Of a stretch of DNA of 29,153 bases, positions 1-8,740 are shown piece after piece. Positions within the stretch are counted from its first letter, which is position 1, and each line of letters begins with the position of its first letter. This DNA comes from CAZLGM01 sp964623625 (GTDB lineage Bacteria; Desulfobacterota; Desulfobulbia; Desulfobulbales; Desulfocapsaceae). The notes beneath the pieces are model-generated. The model was not told the origin of the DNA. It ran no database searches and was given only the letters and a program-made list of their open reading frames with translations. The translations under genes were made by a program, and so were the position numbers. Where the stretch lies: positions 1-29,153 of the forward strand of contig CAZUUJ010000050.1 of NCBI GenBank assembly GCA_964623625.1, in the 5' to 3' direction.

Positions 1-271
1 AGGAAGAAACTAGGCCACCGAAAAATCAAAAGTGCGAAAGATATTTGACACTACCAACAAGCCTGCTCTCACCTCTATCCGTTGTCTCATGATTCTCTTC
101 AACAGGTGCGAAAGACAACGGACACCACCGAAACAGTATATACCCCCTTAAAGATATCATTATCAAACCTATCTCAATCTTATCCAGGCATGATTTTTGC
201 GATAAGTGAAGGAAGCCAGGAGATATTTTCCACACTGGCACTACCCAAAGCACAAACAAAAAGGAGCTGAG

Positions 272-977
272 ATGCGTGTTGTTGCGATTTCCCGGCAAGT
301 TGGCAGCCAGGGCGAGAGAATTGCAGAACTTGTAGCGAAAAAAATGGGGCTGGATCTTCTTACTCGGGATCGTATTCATGAACTCACCGCCCAATGAGAT
401 CCCGAATTTGCCAAGAGCTGCACTATCTATGAGAACGAAGTTCCCAAGTCGTTCTGGGCACGTCATTTTTTAACAGCACCGAGCATGTCGCCCTATTCGA
501 ATGGCTTACATTCAAATTGGCGAGCAAGGGTAACACTATCCTGCTGGGAAGAGACACACCGGTTGTTTTACGGTACTGCCCTCCGTCTTCAGGGTGCGTA
601 TCGTGGCGCCATTTGATATCCGTTGCAACTGTATCCAGAAGGAACAGGGCATATCGGCAAAAGAGGCTGAACACTTTATCAGCTCCTATGGCCGGCTTCG
701 CCTCAAGCTCATTGAATCTATTTTTAAAGTGAAGATTTCCGACCCTGAGCTGTACGATCTGCAGCTCAACACTGCCGAACTCTCACCGGAAGATGCCGCT
801 GATATCCTGGTAACAACCATTAGCGCCAAATCAAAATACAGCGAGTGCACGGTGTCGGATCTGGCCTGGAGTGCAACAGTGAAAAAGGTAGCTCTGACCA
901 TAAAACAGGAACTGATTCCCGGTTTCTGGCAGGTGATAGAGGCCAGTCCGGGAGAAGCCGGTCAGGTTGTCATATGA
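272..977 (+). pseudogene. Cytidylate-kinase-like protein (cytidylate kinase 2 family) with C-terminal BON-like region, broken
   Basis: An intact AAAGGAG ribosome site precedes ATG 272. The first frame gives a P-loop-type N-terminus (VVAISRQVGSQGERIAELVA), typical of the cytidylate-kinase-like family, then hits TGA at 395-397. Reading through gives DPEFAKSCTIYENEVPKSFW. At a run of six T (466-471) the reading moves to another frame (LFEWLTFKLASKGNTILLGRD), and near 577-584 it moves again to RVRIVAPFDIR...EQGISAKEAEHFI...LYDLQLNTAELSPEDAADI, ending at 977. Both shifts fit single-base deletions. The tail (DLAWSATVKKVALTI...) resembles a BON-type domain. Homologs are commonly of similar total length, so all segments are present but unjoined. 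The TGA sits where I recall relatives having Cys, so selenocysteine is conceivable, but the two frameshifts argue for decay. Sequencing error at the homopolymer cannot be excluded. Confidence 0.8.
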
Positions 978-1156
978 TGCGTTTTCGACCTGAGGCCATT
1001 CAGGCAACCATGGACACCATTGTTTATCTGCTCAATAACAAAAGAATTGAAAATGTTATCGACAGCGTCTTTACATTGCACAAAGCTTCAGAAGCCCATC
1101 GATGCGTTGAAGAACGTCGGGCGGTGGGAAAAGTCCTGCTTCTTCCCAACGGATAA
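971..1156 (+). pseudogene. 3' remnant of a zinc-type quinone oxidoreductase (MDR family)
   Basis: This short open stretch overlaps the end of the preceding pseudogene in another frame. It encodes a C-terminus typical of medium-chain quinone oxidoreductases: FRPEAIQATMDTIVYLLNNK, a hydrophobic strand, then KASEAHRCVEERRAVGKVLL, matching the family's 'EAHR.ME...H.GKIVL' end. The Rossmann fold and catalytic domain (about 260 residues) are absent upstream, so this is a fragment left by a deletion that fused two genes. No ribosome site or promoter was seen for it. It converges with the tolC-like gene on the other strand. Confidence 0.6.
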
Positions 1157-1209
1157 GACAGATCCGGGAAATTTTCGTTTATCCGTTTGGCTATCGACCT
1201 GTAATAGTA

Positions 1210-2481
1210 TTACATCTTGGCAACCTGGAACTGCTCCATCATCCGTATGATTTGGTAATAATTCGAATAAAGCGCTGTGATTACGGCAACATGGTTGTAC
1301 TCTGCCCGGGAAAGGGTCGATACAGCATCCAACAGTTCCGATTCGGTCTGTAGCCCCTCACTGTATTTCAGCCGGGTAATCCGTAAATTCTCCTTGGCCT
1401 GTTCAATATTTGACAGGGCTGCCGTTACGTTTTCCCGGCTCACCTCATAATCAAGATACAGGCTGGCCAACGTTGTTTCCAGATTGCTTTTCAGCTCTTC
1501 AAGATCAAGCAGAGCCGAACGACGATCAATCTCTAGCTTGGCAATCGTTTCCCGGGTTGTAAAACCGCTGAAAAGGTTCATGGACAACACCAGTTGCAGC
1601 CGGGTTTCATCCACCGACACATCACCGGCCCCGTTGATATAATCATCGTTATAATTCTGATAACTGGCTGTAAGGTTAAGCTGAGGGTAATAGGCTGCTT
1701 GAGCCGCCTTTGCCTGAGCCTCATACATGGTGATCATCTCCCGTAAAATCTTGATCTCACTTCTGTTTTCAAGCATCCGCTTTTCATAACTCTCCAGTGA
1801 GTCGATGGAAGGTGTCTGTTGAAATTCGGGGAAGGACAGCTCTTGGAGAGTGAGCTGTGTTCCCGACTCCCGCTGAAGCATCAACAGACTTTTTTTCAAC
1901 TCAGCCTGGGCCGTTTTCACTTGGATGGCGGCATAATCGAGATCGACTTTAAATTTCAGCAGTGAATTATTGTCAATCAGCCCTACCTCGTTACGTTTCT
2001 TACCGTCCTCATAGACACGCTCCAGGGTGGAGTAGGTATCTTTTGTTGCCTTCAGATTGGCCTTGTGACCATATACACTGAGATAATAGAGCGCTATTTT
2101 ACCCAGTATGTCCTGCTTTATTCCTTGAAGTCTGTACTCTTCCACCAGCCTTACAAGCGACGCCGATTTAACACCGTATTTATCTTTAAAGCCACTAAAC
2201 AGATTGTACGAGATACTCCCTGAAAAGACCGAATTTTCTTCAGCCTCAAGGTTGGTCGCCTCATCCAGCGAATTGATAACGTAGGACAGATTTACCGAAG
2301 GATAGTAGCCACTTCTGGCGATGATCTCGTCTCTTTTGGACTTCTCGAGGTTGTTTGCGTACTTCTGGATCAGTTGCCTGTTCTTGACGGCCGTACTTTG
2401 CAGACCGGCCAGGTCCGTACCATTTGCCATGCTAAGCGGTGCTAGAAGAACAGCCACACAAATTACAATTACGGATTTCAT
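1210..2481 (-). CDS. TolC-family outer-membrane efflux channel
   Basis: A 423-residue outer-membrane factor: these proteins trimerise into a beta-barrel plus long periplasmic alpha-helical tunnel serving RND/ABC efflux or type I secretion. The start at 2481 is chosen because AAAGGAGC lies 7-8 bases upstream; an in-frame ATG at 2511 lacks such a site. The N-terminus MKSVIVICVAVLLAPLSMA is a signal peptide. The body shows the duplicated TolC architecture: two related halves each with SGSISYNLFSGF / VLSMNLFSGF strands and long coiled-coil-prone helices rich in A, E, K, L and Q. It is an orphan: no membrane-fusion protein or pump gene is adjacent, so its partner must be elsewhere. The stop is about 50 bases from the converging pseudogene. 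Substrate cannot be inferred. Confidence 0.9.
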   Translation of the reverse strand: MKSVIVICVAVLLAPLSMANGTDLAGLQSTAVKNRQLIQKYANNLEKSKRDEIIARSGYYPSVNLSYVINSLDEATNLEAEENSVFSGSISYNLFSGFKDKYGVKSASLVRLVEEYRLQGIKQDILGKIALYYLSVYGHKANLKATKDTYSTLERVYEDGKKRNEVGLIDNNSLLKFKVDLDYAAIQVKTAQAELKKSLLMLQRESGTQLTLQELSFPEFQQTPSIDSLESYEKRMLENRSEIKILREMITMYEAQAKAAQAAYYPQLNLTASYQNYNDDYINGAGDVSVDETRLQLVLSMNLFSGFTTRETIAKLEIDRRSALLDLEELKSNLETTLASLYLDYEVSRENVTAALSNIEQAKENLRITRLKYSEGLQTESELLDAVSTLSRAEYNHVAVITALYSNYYQIIRMMEQFQVAKM

Positions 2482-2626
2482 CGGTTCAGCTCCTTTCAAT
2501 ATTGTTTCCATCCGATACCATTTTATCTGCTTTGCTCGTATAAATCTGTACCCCCATTCCTCCTGTATGTTATTGACAGCCTATTTGGATGTCCAGTACT
2601 TTATTACCCTGTTGTTCATAATTTTT

Positions 2627-2728
2627 CCTGATTACATCTAAAGTTAGGTCTATAGGAAGGAGTCGGCTACTTGCCGGGCTAACCTCCGACTCCTGCCGAC
2701 CGTTTGCTGAGTTTCGATGGCAATCAGG
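2627..2728 (-). repeat. Palindromic intergenic repeat, copy A (CCTGATT-ended element)
   Basis: A 102-bp element whose ends are inverted repeats: it opens with CCTGATTA and closes with CAATCAGG, and similarity of the two ends continues inward for about 22 bases with a few mismatches. Inside is a 9-bp stem AGGAGTCGG (2658-2666) / CCGACTCCT (2686-2694). Read on the minus strand it aligns end to end with the copy at 24142-24230, with a longer hairpin loop. It fills the 370-base gap between the divergent tolC-like and wbpP genes, where I see no other gene. The hairpin could also act as a transcription barrier. Confidence 0.75.
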
Positions 2729-2850
2729 TAATTTCTTATTCTCTAACCCTGTTACTAATGCAACAAAGCATGGCAATTGACACCTGATCATGTTTTATTA
2801 TCCGCTTCTAATGATAATCGCATTTCACCAAACAGTCAGATGACAATCTA

Positions 2851-3882
2851 ATGAGTACATACACAATCTTGAAAAATTGGTTGACCGAAAACCGGTATCA
2901 ATGGCTGATCACCGGAGTTGCCGGTTTTATCGGCTCCAACCTGCTTGAGACCCTGCTTAAACTGGACCAGAAAGTAGTCGGACTGGATAATTTCTCCACC
3001 GGTCACCAATATAATCTGCAGGAAGTCAGGACGCTTGTAACCGATGAACAATGGCAACGATTCGAGTTAATTGAAGGGGACATCAGAAATCCCAAGGATT
3101 GCGAAACCGGGTGCCGGGGATGTGATTTTGTTCTCCATCAGGCTGCTCTCGGTTCGGTGCCGCGCTCCATTGATGACCCGCAACTGACAAACGAGAATAA
3201 TATCACCGGTTTTCTCAATATGCTGGTCGCCACCAGGAACAACAAGGTTAAACGATTTGTCTACGCCGCCTCCAGTTCCACCTATGGCGATCATCCGGGC
3301 CTTCCTAAAGTCGAGGACCGGATCGGTAAACCGCTGTCACCCTATGCGGTGACCAAATATGTCAACGAACTCTACGGTGAGGTGTTTGCGGGAACATACG
3401 ATATGGAGATCATCGGACTGCGCTATTTCAACATTTTCGGCAGACGCCAGGACCCCGAAGGCGCCTACGCTGCCGTTATGCCCAAATGGTTTGCCGGATT
3501 ACTCGAAGAGTCTGATATCTTCATCAACGGCACCGGTGAAACCAGCCGTGATTTCTGTTATATCGACAACTGTATCCAGGCCAACCTGCTGGCCGCCTGC
3601 AGCTCTAATCCGGTTGCCGTCAATCAGGTCTACAACGTAGCCTGCGGGGAGCAGACCAACCTTCTACAACTCTTTGAGCTGATCAGGGAGCAGGTGGCCC
3701 GTGTTAAACCGGAGGCTACCGGTCGAAAGGCCATCCATCGGGATTTCCGGGTCGGCGATGTCATGCATTCCCTGGCAGATATCTCCAAGGCCAAAAAACT
3801 GATCGGTTATGAGCCTGAGTTTTCGATCCGGGATGGCATACAGGAAGCGGCCCAATGGTATATTCACCGCTTTACATCATAA
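2851..3882 (+). CDS. wbpP: UDP-N-acetylglucosamine 4-epimerase, WbpP type
   Basis: A 343-residue extended short-chain dehydrogenase that interconverts UDP-GlcNAc and UDP-GalNAc (or their uronic acids) using bound NAD, supplying surface polysaccharide synthesis in the cytoplasm. The NAD motif G22-VA-G25-FI-G28, the acidic D46 in GLDNFSTGH, the SSSTYGD loop near 141-147 and the catalytic Y165-x3-K169 pair are present. Blocks such as LHQAALGSVPRSI, HPGLPKVED and GRRQDPEGAYAAVMPKW are close to what I recall of Pseudomonas WbpP, which separates it from plain GalE. No good ribosome site precedes ATG 2851, but the N-terminal extension ahead of the glycine motif has the WbpP length. It stands alone between a repeat element and a convergent glycosyltransferase gene; no polysaccharide cluster is visible. 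Confidence 0.92.
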   Translation: MSTYTILKNWLTENRYQWLITGVAGFIGSNLLETLLKLDQKVVGLDNFSTGHQYNLQEVRTLVTDEQWQRFELIEGDIRNPKDCETGCRGCDFVLHQAALGSVPRSIDDPQLTNENNITGFLNMLVATRNNKVKRFVYAASSSTYGDHPGLPKVEDRIGKPLSPYAVTKYVNELYGEVFAGTYDMEIIGLRYFNIFGRRQDPEGAYAAVMPKWFAGLLEESDIFINGTGETSRDFCYIDNCIQANLLAACSSNPVAVNQVYNVACGEQTNLLQLFELIREQVARVKPEATGRKAIHRDFRVGDVMHSLADISKAKKLIGYEPEFSIRDGIQEAAQWYIHRFTS

Positions 3883-3960
3883 CCCGCCACAATCGATAAC
3901 AAATAGAAAAGCATCGAGTACATATCGTTGCTTGTGGTGCTGGCGGTAGAATACTCCAGG

Positions 3961-6549
3961 TTAGTAAATGAGACGATAGTAGAGCGGCCCGACCGGCTGA
4001 TCGTTTTTTGTGGTCATCATATAGCCGATGGGCTCCCGTCTGCCGGCTCGTATTGGAAAGCGTTCAATGTATGAGCGTTCCTGCGCTACCAGCAGCAGCT
4101 GCTTCCCCTCGTACTGTTTAGGCTGAAACCAGTACTCATACATCACAGCCCCCATGCCGCTCATGGTCCTTCCCATGGTTTCAACAACCGGGTGCGGCCG
4201 ATTTGCCGGCTTTCCCTGCTCTTCATAAAGAACCGTTCGATAAAACGCCAGACCGCTGGCTGTCTTATACAGGTCCATACCGACGACCATCGGCCTCTCA
4301 TGGTACTTTTCCGCCGCCTGGTCGACCAACTCATCAACCTGAGCGGCAAAAGCCTTCCAGCCGAACATCGGGCCTTCCGCAGGATACTGAATGCCCGGAA
4401 CGCCGACGGCAAAATAATGAAGAGCACCGGAGTAACCGAGTAAAAAAACAACTATGGTTATCTTCCAGCCGGAAGTTAACCATTTTTTTACTCTGTTGTT
4501 CAAAGAGGTTGTATGTTCATACAGCGTTGCCGCCATATAGGGAGTAATCGCCAGCCACAGGGGGCTTGTCCAATTGAATTTGACCTCTTTGGTCAGACTG
4601 AAAAAGAAAAAGACCGCCAGAGGAACAATCGCCATTGTAAAACCATATCGATAGCTCCTTATCTGAAACTCCTCGCCTGATTTGATAAATTTTCCTGGAA
4701 AGAGGAGCACAAAGATGGCAGCGGCAAAGCCAAGAGGACCAAGCAGGATGAGAATTGACCCGAGCAGTTCGTGGGTGGAAAACTCAGATGACGACACCAG
4801 CCGTCCTTGAGTTTGGAACAGAAAGGAGGCCCATTCATTCTGATAATTCCACCAGATGACCGGAGAGAAGACGAGCAGGGCGAGCAGGGCGGCGCCATAC
4901 GGCTGTGGCCGAAAAAACCAGCTTCTGGCCCGGGAATCGATCAGCATATACCCAAGAAAGGCCGGTCCAACCAGGGCTATAGTATATTTTGAGCAGAGGC
5001 CGAGGCCAAGAAAAATTCCCACTCCCAGCCAGCTTTTACTGTCCATGTCGACCAGAGCCCGCCGTCCGAAATAGATGGTGCCGGCCCAACAGCAAATAAG
5101 CGGCGCGTCGGGGGTCATGAGAAGACCGAAGGCGACAAAGGCAGGCACTACCGCCATAATGACCGCCGCTGCCAGAGCTGTATCCCGGTTGCTGATCTCC
5201 CGGGTATACCGTACCACAAAAAATATTGCCAGCAGCCAGCAGAGAATGGCGCCGATCCGTATGCCGAACTCACTATTGCCGAAAAAAAGCGTCCCGATCT
5301 TGATGAGAACAGCAACCATGGGAGGATGGTCGAGATAACCGATATCAAGGTGCTGGGCGTAATTCCAGTAATAGGCTTCTTCCTGGAGAAGTTCGAAAGA
5401 CCCTCCAAACAGGAGCCTGAGCACAAATGAAAAAATAATCCCGATAAACAGTATCAGACGATAGCTCGCCAGACTGTTTGGTTGCCCGCGCTCCAGGGAA
5501 GGCCCAATGGCCAGGAAATAACAAGCCATGGTGCACGACGACAGCAGCGCGATAGGGATAAAGAACAGCGCGGATTGGAACCAGTGATGACTTTCGAAAA
5601 GAACCAGAAAACCTGCTCTGAAAACAAGCAGAACAAGCAACCAGATGAAAAAATGAACCGACGATGATACCCTTTGACCGTCTTTATTCACCTTTGTCAG
5701 CCGCTGCTTGTAGAACATGATCGCAGAAGAAACAACAAGACCAGCGACCTGTGAAAATAACAGGGTGGAACCCGACCAGATTGCTATGGTGAAAACAGCG
5801 ATATCAACAAGGAGTCCCGCCGTTACCAGGGAAACAAATCGTGGTCCAAACCGCTCAGACACACTCAGTCCGATCAGGCTCAGCAACTGCAGCAGATAAG
5901 CTTTCAGTATTGAACCGGTCATCTTGGAAACACCCGACTGCCTGTCATGGAAAGAGATGGGAACCTCAATCACTTTGGGGTGATGAAACTGCCTGATCAG
6001 CATCTCCAGACAGATCTTATAACCGGGTATGTCGTGCTTGACTGCCAGCAGCCTCTCTTTTTTAATGGCAAAATAACCGGCAAGGGGATCATCGACACCG
6101 GTTAACAACTGGGCTGGGAAAGAGGCAATCCTGGAACCCAGTCTACGAATCAATGGCCACCCTGGAGTCTCACCTCCCGGCGTATACCTGCTGCCGATGG
6201 CCACATCGAACTGATTATCGAGCAACGGTTCGGCCAGCCGGGGAAGGGCTTCTGCCGGATGGCTTAGATCTCCATCCATCACGATAACCACATCATTTGA
6301 AACGGCCTGCGCCCCGTCGATGACTGCGCTGGCAAGACCGCTTTTACGGTCTCGGCAGATCAGAGTCACCGGACGGTCCACAGCGAGCTCACGAACCTTT
6401 TCCCGGGTACCGTCTATGGAGCCGTCATCGACAACCACAACTTCCGTATTAAGCGACGCCTCTGCCATCACCGTGAAAATACGGGGAATGAGTCTGGCGA
6501 TATTTTCAGACTCGTTAAGCGTTGGAATTATTATTGAAACACCATTCAT
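3961..6549 (-). CDS. Three-part glycosyltransferase: GT2 polyprenyl-phosphate mannose-synthase-like, GtrA-like, GT39/PMT-like
   Basis: An 862-residue membrane protein. Residues 1-225 are a dolichol-phosphate-mannose-synthase-like GT2 domain: SIIIPTLNESENIARL, VVVDDGS at 38-44 and the metal-binding MDGDLSHP around D92/D94, then GSRYTPGG. Residues about 230-355 hold four hydrophobic helices of the GtrA type. Residues about 365-862 form a multi-pass GT39/ArnT-like domain with the early acidic motif YLDHPPM and a soluble C-terminal part. The parts suggest synthesis of a polyprenyl-phosphate sugar on the cytoplasmic side and its use by a periplasm-facing transferase in one chain; that coupling is inference. 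GT2-GtrA fusions are common, the added GT39 module less so. Upstream of 6549 I see only a weak ribosome site. Acceptor unknown. Confidence 0.88.
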   Translation of the reverse strand: MNGVSIIIPTLNESENIARLIPRIFTVMAEASLNTEVVVVDDGSIDGTREKVRELAVDRPVTLICRDRKSGLASAVIDGAQAVSNDVVIVMDGDLSHPAEALPRLAEPLLDNQFDVAIGSRYTPGGETPGWPLIRRLGSRIASFPAQLLTGVDDPLAGYFAIKKERLLAVKHDIPGYKICLEMLIRQFHHPKVIEVPISFHDRQSGVSKMTGSILKAYLLQLLSLIGLSVSERFGPRFVSLVTAGLLVDIAVFTIAIWSGSTLLFSQVAGLVVSSAIMFYKQRLTKVNKDGQRVSSSVHFFIWLLVLLVFRAGFLVLFESHHWFQSALFFIPIALLSSCTMACYFLAIGPSLERGQPNSLASYRLILFIGIIFSFVLRLLFGGSFELLQEEAYYWNYAQHLDIGYLDHPPMVAVLIKIGTLFFGNSEFGIRIGAILCWLLAIFFVVRYTREISNRDTALAAAVIMAVVPAFVAFGLLMTPDAPLICCWAGTIYFGRRALVDMDSKSWLGVGIFLGLGLCSKYTIALVGPAFLGYMLIDSRARSWFFRPQPYGAALLALLVFSPVIWWNYQNEWASFLFQTQGRLVSSSEFSTHELLGSILILLGPLGFAAAIFVLLFPGKFIKSGEEFQIRSYRYGFTMAIVPLAVFFFFSLTKEVKFNWTSPLWLAITPYMAATLYEHTTSLNNRVKKWLTSGWKITIVVFLLGYSGALHYFAVGVPGIQYPAEGPMFGWKAFAAQVDELVDQAAEKYHERPMVVGMDLYKTASGLAFYRTVLYEEQGKPANRPHPVVETMGRTMSGMGAVMYEYWFQPKQYEGKQLLLVAQERSYIERFPIRAGRREPIGYMMTTKNDQPVGPLYYRLIY

Positions 6550-6806
6550 AAATAAATCAGGGATATATGATCTGTTTTTTTAATTTAACTAGCTACTGAA
6601 CCCATGAGTATTCAGGTAACCGGCTTTATCCGGCGGTTGCCCACACTACCACGATGTTTTAATGAAAACCAGAAAATATCGAAACACCTAGTCAAACCTG
6701 CTCATTACAGCAAATTAATTGAGCGATTTGGGCCGGAACCCATTTCCGGCTGAACTGTAATCGGTCGGAAAAGATGGGTTGGAAACCAGCAGTCACCGTT
6801 AACCGA

Positions 6807-7556
6807 TCAACCGAAATTTCCCAATAGATACTGAACAACAGCAACGGTTGCAATCGTTGCCGTTTCAGCTCGTAAGATACGTCTGCCAAGACTGAGAACC
6901 TGGAATCCGTTTAACTCGGCCGCTTCAATCTCCGGGCGACTGAATCCACCTTCCGGTCCCAGAAGAATCGACACCCTGTCTACTTCTGCCAATGGTGAAA
7001 GATCGCCAAGAAAGCTGCTCTGTTCCTCTTCCCAGAAAACCAACTTAAGCTCTTCAATGGTGTCATCACTTGGCTCTGCGAGTACGCTGTTCAGATCAGT
7101 AACCGGGTTGACACCCATCAGCCGATTACGGCCGCACTGTTTACAACTGCTCTTGACAATCCGCTCCCACCGTTTTTGTTTTTTCTGCCAATGTTCAGTA
7201 GAACCGCTTCTCTGGCTTCTCTCGGTCACAACCGGAAAAACACCACTGACACCCAGTTCGGTACATTTCTGGATAACCAGGTCCATTTTTTTGGATTGCA
7301 GCATTCCTTGAAAAACCTGAAGCTGTTGGAACCTGGTGTCTTTGTATTCTTCTTGGTACAATTCAGTTATTGTTACACCTACCCGGTGCCCCGTGGAAAC
7401 AATGTGTGCCCGTGCCGCTTTTCCTTTACCGTCAAAAAGAATGATCTGCTCCCCCCGTTTAAGACGCAGAACCGTCTTAATATGATGTGATTCCTGTTCC
7501 GGCAGAAAAACCGTATCAATGGTATTCAGCGAACCTGAAAAGAAAAATCGTCGCAT
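6807..7556 (-). CDS. rsmE: 16S rRNA (uracil-1498-N3)-methyltransferase
   Basis: A 249-residue SPOUT-class methyltransferase that methylates U1498 of 16S rRNA in the 30S subunit using S-adenosylmethionine. The N-terminal PUA-like part (MRRFFFSGSL..., HHIKTVLRLKRGEQIILFDG) is followed by the knotted domain with KKMDLVIQKCTELGV, RSQRS, the motif LLGPEGGFSRPEIE and the closing SLGRRILRAETA, all family hallmarks. Length is normal. It follows prmA with a 29-base gap on the same strand, a common bacterial pairing, so the two are probably cotranscribed. A 7-bp hairpin (GCCGGAA/TTCCGGC at 6732-6750) lies downstream but has no T-run and is only a weak terminator candidate. Confidence 0.95.
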   Translation of the reverse strand: MRRFFFSGSLNTIDTVFLPEQESHHIKTVLRLKRGEQIILFDGKGKAARAHIVSTGHRVGVTITELYQEEYKDTRFQQLQVFQGMLQSKKMDLVIQKCTELGVSGVFPVVTERSQRSGSTEHWQKKQKRWERIVKSSCKQCGRNRLMGVNPVTDLNSVLAEPSDDTIEELKLVFWEEEQSSFLGDLSPLAEVDRVSILLGPEGGFSRPEIEAAELNGFQVLSLGRRILRAETATIATVAVVQYLLGNFG

Positions 7557-7585
7557 ATCAAATCGTTATTGTGCAACCATTGTTG

Positions 7586-8500
7586 TCAGAACTTTAGCCC
7601 GCTTCTGCGGCCAAAGAGCAGCGTCGACCACTCCTTTTCCTGCTCCCTGGCGATACAGGCAAATCCCCTCATTCCAAAACAATCGATCATGCTGGTTGTC
7701 TGCTCCCCACAGAGAATTCCGGATACAATGAGGTAGCCGGAATCCCTGGTCAGTCTGGTAAGATCATCTGCCAGTTCCTGCAGAACATCATGGATAATAT
7801 TGGCCACAACCAGGGAAAATGGGCTCTTTATATCCGATAATTGTTGGCCGCTTATGCTTATCCGTTCTGTAAGATTGTTAATTTTAACATTATTTGTTGC
7901 CGCCTGAACCGCTTCAGGATCATTATCGATTCCAACAACTTCATTTGCCCCAAATAGCGCGGCGGCCATAGCCAGGACACCGGTTCCGGTCCCCACATCA
8001 CACGCGGACATCCCATTGTTTTCTTCAAGAACTCGACGTATCAGCCTCGCTGCCATCACTGTCGTCGGGTGGTGACCCGTACCGAACGCCATGCCGGGAT
8101 CCATGACAATGAGTTGCTCGTCGTGATTGATAGTATACGGTTCCCAACTCGGTGCTATGATTAAACCAGGAATGATAGCAAACGGGTGAAAATGTTGTTT
8201 CCAATTTTCTGCCCAGTGACGTTCACCAATCAATTCTGTTGATATGACAGGCTCAGCCACTCCAAATACCTCTGTAAGCAGTTCTAAATGGACTTTGAGT
8301 TGGTCAAGCTGATGGGGTGAGTCACCACCTGAATCGGTGCAGTCGAAGTACCCGTTGACTATACGACTGTCAACGGTATCTTCCACACTCACTTCGATCC
8401 CCGCCTCAAGAATGCCAACCATAAAGTCTGTTACGGCTGCTACCAGAACCGGGTCGCATTCAACTGATATTTTCAGCCATCTCTTCTTTTTTTTCACCAT
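7586..8500 (-). CDS. prmA: Ribosomal protein L11 methyltransferase
   Basis: A 304-residue class I methyltransferase that trimethylates ribosomal protein L11. The N-terminal substrate-recognition half (WLKISVECDP...) leads through AENWKQHFHPFAI and the linker PSWEPY to the cofactor domain with DPGMAFGTGHHPTT, CDVGTGTGVLAMAAALFGA and the NPPY-like VANIIHDVLQEL. These are the usual PrmA blocks and the length is typical. It begins an rsmE-containing pair. An extended -10 promoter candidate lies about 100 bases upstream on the same strand. The start at 8500 (MVKKKKRWLKI) gives the usual N-terminal length. Confidence 0.94.
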   Translation of the reverse strand: MVKKKKRWLKISVECDPVLVAAVTDFMVGILEAGIEVSVEDTVDSRIVNGYFDCTDSGGDSPHQLDQLKVHLELLTEVFGVAEPVISTELIGERHWAENWKQHFHPFAIIPGLIIAPSWEPYTINHDEQLIVMDPGMAFGTGHHPTTVMAARLIRRVLEENNGMSACDVGTGTGVLAMAAALFGANEVVGIDNDPEAVQAATNNVKINNLTERISISGQQLSDIKSPFSLVVANIIHDVLQELADDLTRLTRDSGYLIVSGILCGEQTTSMIDCFGMRGFACIAREQEKEWSTLLFGRRSGLKF

Positions 8501-8595
8501 CCATAATCCATGAGCGCCCGTAGGAGTTACTCCTGGGATGCCCGAAAGGGTAATTTACTCATTAAAGTTGAAACAGTAGAACCAATTAATTCTTC

Positions 8596-8604
8596 ATTAT
8601 ATCA
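8596..8604 (-). promoter_or_regulatory. Extended -10 promoter candidate for prmA-rsmE
   Basis: Read on the minus strand this is TGATATAAT, a perfect TGnTATAAT extended -10 element, about 95 bases before the prmA start. No well-spaced -35 hexamer was found, which extended -10 promoters tolerate. Position and orientation fit, but it is a single motif in AT-rich DNA. Confidence 0.4.
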
Positions 8605-8740
8605 AAGCATTATCATGTTTAATGACAATCTTGGTCAGGGTTTCAAGACCGTGATACCACATGCCCGACAGTCCAACCTTCTTTCTCTGTTGCTGGAGAG
8701 TTATCTATGGTACTGTAAGCCCATAGCAAATAAAACCCCA

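Noticed and set aside
395..397. TGA in the cytidylate-kinase-like gene as a functional selenocysteine codon
   Set aside because: Two further frameshifts in the same gene mean that no full protein can be made as it stands, so decay explains the stop adequately.
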